From Candidatus Omnitrophota bacterium (GTDB taxonomy: Bacteria > Ratteibacteria > UBA8468 > MWAK01): a DNA stretch of 9,653 nt. The position numbers were made by a program, and so were the translations under genes. Under the pieces are notes generated by a model. It saw nothing but the letters and a program-made list of their open reading frames with translations. It made no database searches and had not been told where the DNA came from. This document shows, piece by piece, positions 5,314 to 9,653 of the stretch. Positions within the stretch are counted from its first letter, which is position 1, and each line of letters begins with the position of its first letter. The stretch is from the NCBI GenBank assembly GCA_018829455.1, contig JAHJUB010000184.1:1-9653 (forward strand), written 5' to 3'.

Positions 5314-6324
5314 TTAAGATTGTTCCAGAATCATTCTGCCTAATACTGAGAATGCCTCCTCAACATTTCTTCCGGTTTTAGCACTTGTAAGATAATGCTG
5401 GGCCCCTGCGACCTTTGCTATATAACCAAGTTCCTCATCACCAAAGGATGCCTGGATGCTTAAATCAATTTTGTTTCCAAAGAAAACTATGGGTACCTTC
5501 TCTGTAATTTTGAAAAACGTGTTCACCCAGCTGTTGAGATTGTACAGTGTTTCCTTTCTGGTAGTATCGCAGACAAATATACCTCCATCCGAGCCCTGAT
5601 AATATGCAGACCTAAGGTTTTCAAGTTCCTCCTGACCTGCCATATCCCATATTATAAGGGTAAGTATGATGTCAGGTCTGGGTGGTCTGTATTTGAGTGA
5701 CAAAACCTTTTTTGTGATTTTTGTTCCTATTGTAGTGATGTATTTGTCGTCAAAGACATCATAAACGTATCTGCGTATAAGGCTTGTTTTTCCAACAGCA
5801 GGATTTCCGAGTAAACAAATTTTTTTAGTCAACCTTCTTATCTCCCTGGCGTGTGTGTTAACAAGGTGTGAGAGTGCTGACTTTTTCTGGCCCATGGCAT
5901 ATCTGGATCCCGGGTTGATTTCCAATACCTTATCAAAGCATTCAACAGCCTCGTTAAATCTTTGCAAATTCATCATCATGCATCCTCTGTTAATCCAGAC
6001 ACTCTCACCATAAGGGTTGATTTTGAGGATACAATCTGAGCATTTTATTACTTCTTCATAGTTTCCTAAGAGCAGGTATACTGCTTCTTTATTTCTCCAT
6101 CCATCAACATATTTTGGGTCAATTTCTGTTGCAATATTAAATGAGCCTAATGCATCATCAGCCTTGCCCATAATTAAAAATGCATTTCCCCTCTCATTGT
6201 ATGCTTCCTTATATCCTGGGTTTAACTCTATTGCTTCGTTGAAACATGCTATTGCCTCATCATACCTTTTTAGTTTAACAAGTTCTTTTCCTTTGAGATA
6301 CAGTTTTACATGGATTTCTTCCAT
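5314..6324 (-). CDS. TPR-Ras-like small GTPase fusion protein (336 aa)
   Basis: Residues about 4-140 contain four tetratricopeptide repeats (for example RYDEAIACFNEAIELNPGYK and RFNEAVECFDKVLEINPGSR). A Ras/Rab-type GTPase domain (about 167-336) follows: G1 GNPAVGKTS (173-181), a switch-I threonine in TTIGT, G3 WDMAGQE (226-232) with the catalytic-type glutamine at 231, G4 NKID (284-287) and G5 TSAKTG (313-318). All nucleotide-binding motifs are intact. Ras Gly12 corresponds to Pro175. There is no prenylation-like cysteine tail or membrane helix, so it is probably cytosolic, with the TPRs providing partner binding. The start ATG 6324 follows GGGGTG about five bases upstream. It is separated from its neighbours by 15 and 14 bases, so it belongs to the same transcript. 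It is probably a molecular switch controlling the AAA+/roadblock proteins encoded beside it; this role is inferred from context. Confidence 0.9.
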   Translation of the reverse strand: MEEIHVKLYLKGKELVKLKRYDEAIACFNEAIELNPGYKEAYNERGNAFLIMGKADDALGSFNIATEIDPKYVDGWRNKEAVYLLLGNYEEVIKCSDCILKINPYGESVWINRGCMMMNLQRFNEAVECFDKVLEINPGSRYAMGQKKSALSHLVNTHAREIRRLTKKICLLGNPAVGKTSLIRRYVYDVFDDKYITTIGTKITKKVLSLKYRPPRPDIILTLIIWDMAGQEELENLRSAYYQGSDGGIFVCDTTRKETLYNLNSWVNTFFKITEKVPIVFFGNKIDLSIQASFGDEELGYIAKVAGAQHYLTSAKTGRNVEEAFSVLGRMILEQS

Positions 6325-6339
6325 TCTCCCACCCCTGTT

Positions 6340-7539
6340 TTAGCGTTTGCTGTGCATTCTGACAAGTGCCTCAAGCTGATCAGAACTTATTCTCTCCTTT
6401 TCAGAGACTCCCCATGAATGCATTAACGAAAGCTTTGTTGCCTCCACAATATCATCCACTGCAACCCTGTGCCTGCCTTCATAAGCGCTCTGGGTTCTGG
6501 CTACCTGCTCGATTAAACCTTCAACAGCATGATTTTCTATATCCATATCCCCGCAGACCTTTATGATAGCCCTTATCAATTCATCAGGTATTGTGACAAG
6601 AGGTAGAATCATTTTTGCTTTTTTCATCCTTTGAAACAGTATCCTTTGATTATTCTCAAATTTTTTTATAAAATTTTTTGTTTCCACTTTGAACGCTTTT
6701 TGTCTTCTGAGAATTTCCATTCTCTGCTCCATATCTTTTAATCCTTTTACCTCAATCTGCAACGGCATTTTGTTGAACAGCATAAGTTTGGAAACGACTT
6801 CCTCCTCACCAGGCTTCATTGAGACGATAATCTTAGATGGATGCGTAAATTTCTCGACTCCCATGCTCTCTATAGATACTGCCGCAGAACTGAGTGGGTA
6901 GTCTATAACGAAATATATCGGGAATCTTTCAGTTGCTATTGTTCCCTCCTCATGTCTTTTTTCACATTCCTGGCAGTTTGGATTTGATTTTTTAAGTAGG
7001 CATTCTACATCCTCTGGCTCCGGGAACAGTTCACCTATTCCTTTTAATCCGGTAGTTTTTCCAACGCCCCTTTCCCCCCAGAGCAGAACCCCGCCTATGC
7101 TCGGGTTTATTGCGTTTAGTATCAGGGCTTTCTTCATTGTCTCCTGCCCTACTATACCTGTGAAGGGATAATATAGGTTTGAACCTCCTTTTTTCATTAA
7201 GCATGTACTACCAAAACCGATTCTCTCCCTCCTTAATTTCTCCTCGAACTTTATTCTGAAGTCATTCTCCAACTCTTTTTTCAGTCTCTCCTCTTCCCTT
7301 TTTAATTTGAGTTCATACATATCCCGTATCACATCTTCCCTTTTTTTAGCTTCTAACTCTGCTTTACCACTAAGCATGGATGCTTTTTCCTCAACCTCGT
7401 TCTCAGATTTCTTCCTCATTTCCTCCAGTTTTTTATCATGTTCTAATTCTATTTTTCTTCTTATTTCTTCCTCTTTTTCCCTGTATTCAAGTTCAAGTCT
7501 CTCCTTCATCAACCTAATTTTCTCATCCTCTCCCTTCAT
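6340..7539 (-). CDS. Coiled-coil, degenerate ChlI-like AAA+ protein lacking Walker B (399 aa)
   Basis: Residues 1-106 are a continuous highly charged Lys/Glu/Arg-rich helix, predicted coiled coil. From about 124 the sequence follows the ChlI-like neighbour (YPFTGIVGQETMKKALILNA) and keeps Walker A GERGVGKT (155-162). Compared with that neighbour it lacks about 50 residues between VSIESMGVE (221-229) and HPSKIIVSM (233-241), the stretch that carries Walker B. The arginine-finger motif LLDR has become LFNK, and the sensor-2 arginine in HRPD is replaced (HAVE). Three of the neighbour's four internal cysteines remain (180, 189, 192). It may bind but probably cannot hydrolyse ATP, recalling the degenerate ATPase half of chelatase D subunits. 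The start ATG 7539 overlaps the upstream TGA as ATGA, with a strong GGGGAGG site before it. It is probably a structural partner in a ChlI-type ring; its binding target is unknown. Confidence 0.82.
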   Translation of the reverse strand: MKGEDEKIRLMKERLELEYREKEEEIRRKIELEHDKKLEEMRKKSENEVEEKASMLSGKAELEAKKREDVIRDMYELKLKREEERLKKELENDFRIKFEEKLRRERIGFGSTCLMKKGGSNLYYPFTGIVGQETMKKALILNAINPSIGGVLLWGERGVGKTTGLKGIGELFPEPEDVECLLKKSNPNCQECEKRHEEGTIATERFPIYFVIDYPLSSAAVSIESMGVEKFTHPSKIIVSMKPGEEEVVSKLMLFNKMPLQIEVKGLKDMEQRMEILRRQKAFKVETKNFIKKFENNQRILFQRMKKAKMILPLVTIPDELIRAIIKVCGDMDIENHAVEGLIEQVARTQSAYEGRHRVAVDDIVEATKLSLMHSWGVSEKERISSDQLEALVRMHSKR

Positions 7540-8999
7540 GTTTCCTCCCCTAAGGATGCCCTAAAAACAGCCTCCAGCCTTTCCCTGCTAAAATCCTCGG
7601 CTTCAAACACACCCTTCTTCATTCTATGTGGAATTACCATTTCACCCGCCACCATCAAATCCTCAAATGTAACAGTGTTCCTGCCTTCAAATGCCGCATT
7701 CGTTCTTGCAGTACGTTCCATCATAATATCAGGTCTGTGTCCATCTAACTGGAACTCAACAGATGTTTTCCCAATAGCATCTAGGAACCTATCAGGGATA
7801 CTCACCCTTGGTAAAAGCTCTCGTGCCCTTATTATCCTTGCCCTCAGCCTTTTTGTAGCAGGTTCATGTTTCTTCCTGAAAGAAATAATATCCTTTGTTG
7901 CCTCCTCCCTCATAGCTACTATTTTCTTTCTCACGTCTATATCTGCAATACCTGTAATCTCAACAACTAATGCTATCCTGTCCAGCAACTGGGGACGCAG
8001 CCCTCCTTCCTCGGGGTTCATACTCCCGACAATTATGAATTTTGCAGGGTAGCTTACACTTACACTTTCACGCTCAACAGTAACAACGCCCATTGCAGCA
8101 GCATCCAAAAGAACATCAACCAGGAAATCATCTAAGAGATTTATTTCGTCAATGTATAATACACCTCTGTTTGCATCAGCCAGTATCCCTGGCTCAAAAG
8201 CCTTCAAACCCTCTGCAAGGATTTTGTCTATATCAATGCTTCCCACAACCCTGTCCTCCGTTGCATTCAAAGGCAGATCTATAACCCTTACCCGTCTTAT
8301 CTCTGTTGGAAGCGGCCCATCCTTCAGTTTTTCCCGGCATTCCCAGCATAACGTTCTAGTATCTTTTGGATCGCAGGAGAAACGACAGCCTGAAACAACC
8401 TCTATCGGTGGCAGTATCTCTGCTAAGGCTCTTACTGACACTGATTTTGCAGTACCCCTGTGCCCCCTGAGCAGCGCGCCCCCTATATTGGGATTTATTG
8501 CATTCAGCAACTCTGCCCTTTTCATCATCTCCTGGCCTATTATTGCAGTGAATGGAAACAGTAATCGCCTCGTCCTCAATTTTCCCATTACACCCGGTTT
8601 TTTCTCCTCCTCCTCGGATACCTCTCCAACCTTTTCTTCAATTTTTATTTCTTCTACCAGTGTGGCACTGCAGTGAGGGCAGCTTTTTACGTCCCTCCTG
8701 ATTTTTTCACCGCAGAATGAGCATCTGTAAACGTTTTCAGAAAACTCTGCACCGCATTTTGAACATACTATCGCATCCGCACTGACAGGTGCGCCGCATA
8801 ATGGGCAGGCATATTCCTTTACACCGAAATCCATCCCGCATTTTCTGCATACCTTTTCACCAACTCTTAAAGGCGTGCCGCAGTTTCCGCAGACATACTC
8901 ATTTTCTGCAAATACAGCACCGCATCTATGGCAGCTTGTTGCTTTTTCATCTATAATGGCATCGCATATCGGGCAAACTGTTTTCTCCTCATCTTTCAT
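7536..8999 (-). CDS. Zinc-ribbon-array, chelatase-type (ChlI/BchI-like) AAA+ ATPase (487 aa)
   Basis: Numbering is from ATG 8999, chosen because GGAAGGA lies six bases upstream; a TTG at 9014 lies inside that site. Residues 9-110 hold eight CxxC knuckles starting at 9, 23, 37, 51, 65, 79, 93 and 107, exactly 14 apart, making four zinc ribbons. An acidic linker leads to a full chelatase-I-type AAA+ module: Walker A GHRGTAKS (179-186), Walker B GVLYIDE (D284, E285), sensor-1 N328 in SMNPEEG, arginine finger R341 in LLDR and sensor-2 R422 in GHRPD. An insert carries four more cysteines (205, 209, 218, 221), common in non-photosynthetic ChlI-like proteins. In magnesium or cobalt chelatases such ATPases form rings that drive a D subunit and a large catalytic subunit; no CobN/ChlH is encoded here. 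As the first gene of the cluster and the only intact AAA+ motor, it is probably the engine of the system. Confidence 0.9.
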   Translation of the reverse strand: MKDEEKTVCPICDAIIDEKATSCHRCGAVFAENEYVCGNCGTPLRVGEKVCRKCGMDFGVKEYACPLCGAPVSADAIVCSKCGAEFSENVYRCSFCGEKIRRDVKSCPHCSATLVEEIKIEEKVGEVSEEEEKKPGVMGKLRTRRLLFPFTAIIGQEMMKRAELLNAINPNIGGALLRGHRGTAKSVSVRALAEILPPIEVVSGCRFSCDPKDTRTLCWECREKLKDGPLPTEIRRVRVIDLPLNATEDRVVGSIDIDKILAEGLKAFEPGILADANRGVLYIDEINLLDDFLVDVLLDAAAMGVVTVERESVSVSYPAKFIIVGSMNPEEGGLRPQLLDRIALVVEITGIADIDVRKKIVAMREEATKDIISFRKKHEPATKRLRARIIRARELLPRVSIPDRFLDAIGKTSVEFQLDGHRPDIMMERTARTNAAFEGRNTVTFEDLMVAGEMVIPHRMKKGVFEAEDFSRERLEAVFRASLGEET

Positions 9000-9005
9000 A
9001 TTTTT

Positions 9006-9040
9006 TCCTTCCAATCTGCATGTCTAATGTGTTATTATAG
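9006..9040 (-). promoter_or_regulatory. Promoter and Shine-Dalgarno site of the five-gene cluster
   Basis: On the minus strand a TATA-like CTATAATA lies at 9040-9033, about 37 bases before ATG 8999, and GGAAGGA at 9012-9006. Transcription would start near 9010-9013, leaving a very short leader. This is the only good promoter upstream of the first gene in the window. Confidence 0.5.
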
Positions 9041-9173
9041 TTAGTAAATGTTTCGTTTTTGTATTTTCTTTAAGTTCTTTATCTGATTATTGTTGCAATT
9101 TTTGGTTTTTGAGCAAAATTAGAATGCCCTCTTGTATTAATATTTCTTTCGCTGTTTTCTTGTCTTTTAGGGG

Positions 9174-9206
9174 CATTTATATATTAAAAAGTTCATAACT
9201 GTTGCT
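9174..9206 (+). promoter_or_regulatory. Leaderless promoter of the secreted repeat protein
   Basis: A clear TATA box TTTATATA at 9176-9183 is centred about 27 bases before GTG 9207, and no Shine-Dalgarno sequence lies between. That spacing points to a leaderless transcript starting at or next to the GTG. The 9041-9173 stretch between the two divergent promoters is T-rich on the plus strand and shows no gene or clear repeat. Confidence 0.55.
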
Positions 9207-9653
9207 GTGAAAAAGAAAAAAACCGCTGCCTTAATAATGCTTGCAATTATTCTCATATTTACGATAACATTTATTGCCTGTTATTCCCCTAAAACAGAGT
9301 ACCGATGGAGCAGCATAAACCGGGTAACATTCAATGATGGGAATGATTATGATGTAGGGTTAACAATTTATGATGATCAGTTATATGCTGTGTGGACAGA
9401 AGCAAACGCCTCCAGGTATAATATTGCTGCGAAATATTATAATGGAGAATGGAGTAATGCAATATGGGTTACAGAAAACAGCACAGGATTCAATGGTTTT
9501 CCTCAGTTAGCAGTTTACAACAGCACATTATATGTTGTCTGGGTATCTGGTGATCCTTCTATCACAGGTACTGACAACTGGGATGTTGTTGTAAAGGATT
9601 ATGGAAAGGAAAACATTACCCCTCTTGGCTTCCGAACAACTCTCGGCTTCCCA
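9207..9653 (+). CDS. Exported, possibly lipid-anchored beta-propeller-like repeat protein (3' partial)
   Basis: GTG 9207 opens a frame of 149 codons that runs off the window. The N-terminus is a classic export signal: MKKKK, then a hydrophobic stretch (about 7-23) and a cysteine at 25 in FIACYSP, a possible lipobox. Two visible repeats share the pattern [L/V]x[V/I]Y[D/N]xxLY[A/V]VW (DVGLTIYDDQLYAVWTE and PQLAVYNSTLYVVWVSG), each followed by a W/Y-rich strand, as in extracellular beta-propeller or exo-alpha-sialidase-like repeat proteins. An in-frame ATG at 9237 would remove the basic n-region, so GTG is preferred. It is transcribed away from the chelatase-like cluster and is more akin to the surface protein at the other end of the window. 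The full length and binding target cannot be seen. Confidence 0.75.
   Translation, partial: MKKKKTAALIMLAIILIFTITFIACYSPKTEYRWSSINRVTFNDGNDYDVGLTIYDDQLYAVWTEANASRYNIAAKYYNGEWSNAIWVTENSTGFNGFPQLAVYNSTLYVVWVSGDPSITGTDNWDVVVKDYGKENITPLGFRTTLGFP

Noticed and set aside
7536..8999. Magnesium chelatase for chlorophyll, or cobaltochelatase for cobalamin
   Set aside because: ChlI-like and ChlD-like parts are present, but there is no ChlH/CobN or other tetrapyrrole gene, and the GTPase and roadblock neighbours point elsewhere.
1..9653. tRNA or rRNA genes
   Set aside because: No cloverleaf with a T-arm-like GTTCGAATC motif and no rRNA-like conserved block was found on either strand by eye.

Overview
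The window looks archaeal, probably euryarchaeal and perhaps Thermoplasmata-like. TATA-type promoters sit about 25-40 bases before start codons, Shine-Dalgarno motifs are of the GAGGTGA type, and oligo-T tracts rather than bacterial hairpin terminators follow genes. PKD-type surface proteins, a duplicated PRC-barrel-like protein and a TPR/Ras-like GTPase also fit. The lineage call is inference; no rRNA or marker gene is present.

Layout. Bases 1-507 (+) hold the C-terminal end of a PKD-containing surface protein with a C-terminal membrane anchor. A small promoter precedes 587-1141 (+), a two-repeat PRC-barrel-like protein. Facing it on the minus strand are two very small overlapping genes (1327-1485 and 1163-1330) that I do not recognise. 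Bases 1639-1950 are a noncoding element made almost entirely of hairpins: eight short stems with three-base loops, six of them in three copies of a 54-56-base tandem repeat, bracketed by two larger hairpins whose outer arms form a 14-base inverted repeat. From 8999 down to 1989 a five-gene minus-strand cluster follows. A short divergent promoter region leads to a secreted or lipid-anchored repeat protein starting at GTG 9207 and running off the window.

The five-gene cluster, in transcription order, encodes: (1) a chelatase-type (ChlI/BchI-like) AAA+ ATPase with eight N-terminal CxxC knuckles; (2) a second ChlI-like protein with an N-terminal coiled coil that has lost Walker B, the arginine finger and sensor 2; (3) a TPR-Ras-like GTPase fusion; (4) a STAND/AAA_16-type ATPase with a roadblock/longin-like domain inserted between Walker A and Walker B; and (5) a paralogue of (4) fused to a ChlD-type von Willebrand A domain with an intact MIDAS. 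This resembles a Mg/Co-chelatase motor (I plus D subunits) without a catalytic H/CobN subunit, wired to a small GTPase and putative GTPase-binding roadblock domains. I infer a regulated AAA+/VWA remodelling machine rather than pigment or cobalamin synthesis.

The strongest candidates for something undescribed are this GTPase-linked chelatase-like operon and the hairpin array, which lies just 3' of its last gene and before the first minus-strand oligo-T run, so it may be the operon's structured 3' UTR. The two STAND-like paralogues also share two long tracts identical at the DNA level on either side of a strongly diverged segment, which suggests recent gene conversion.
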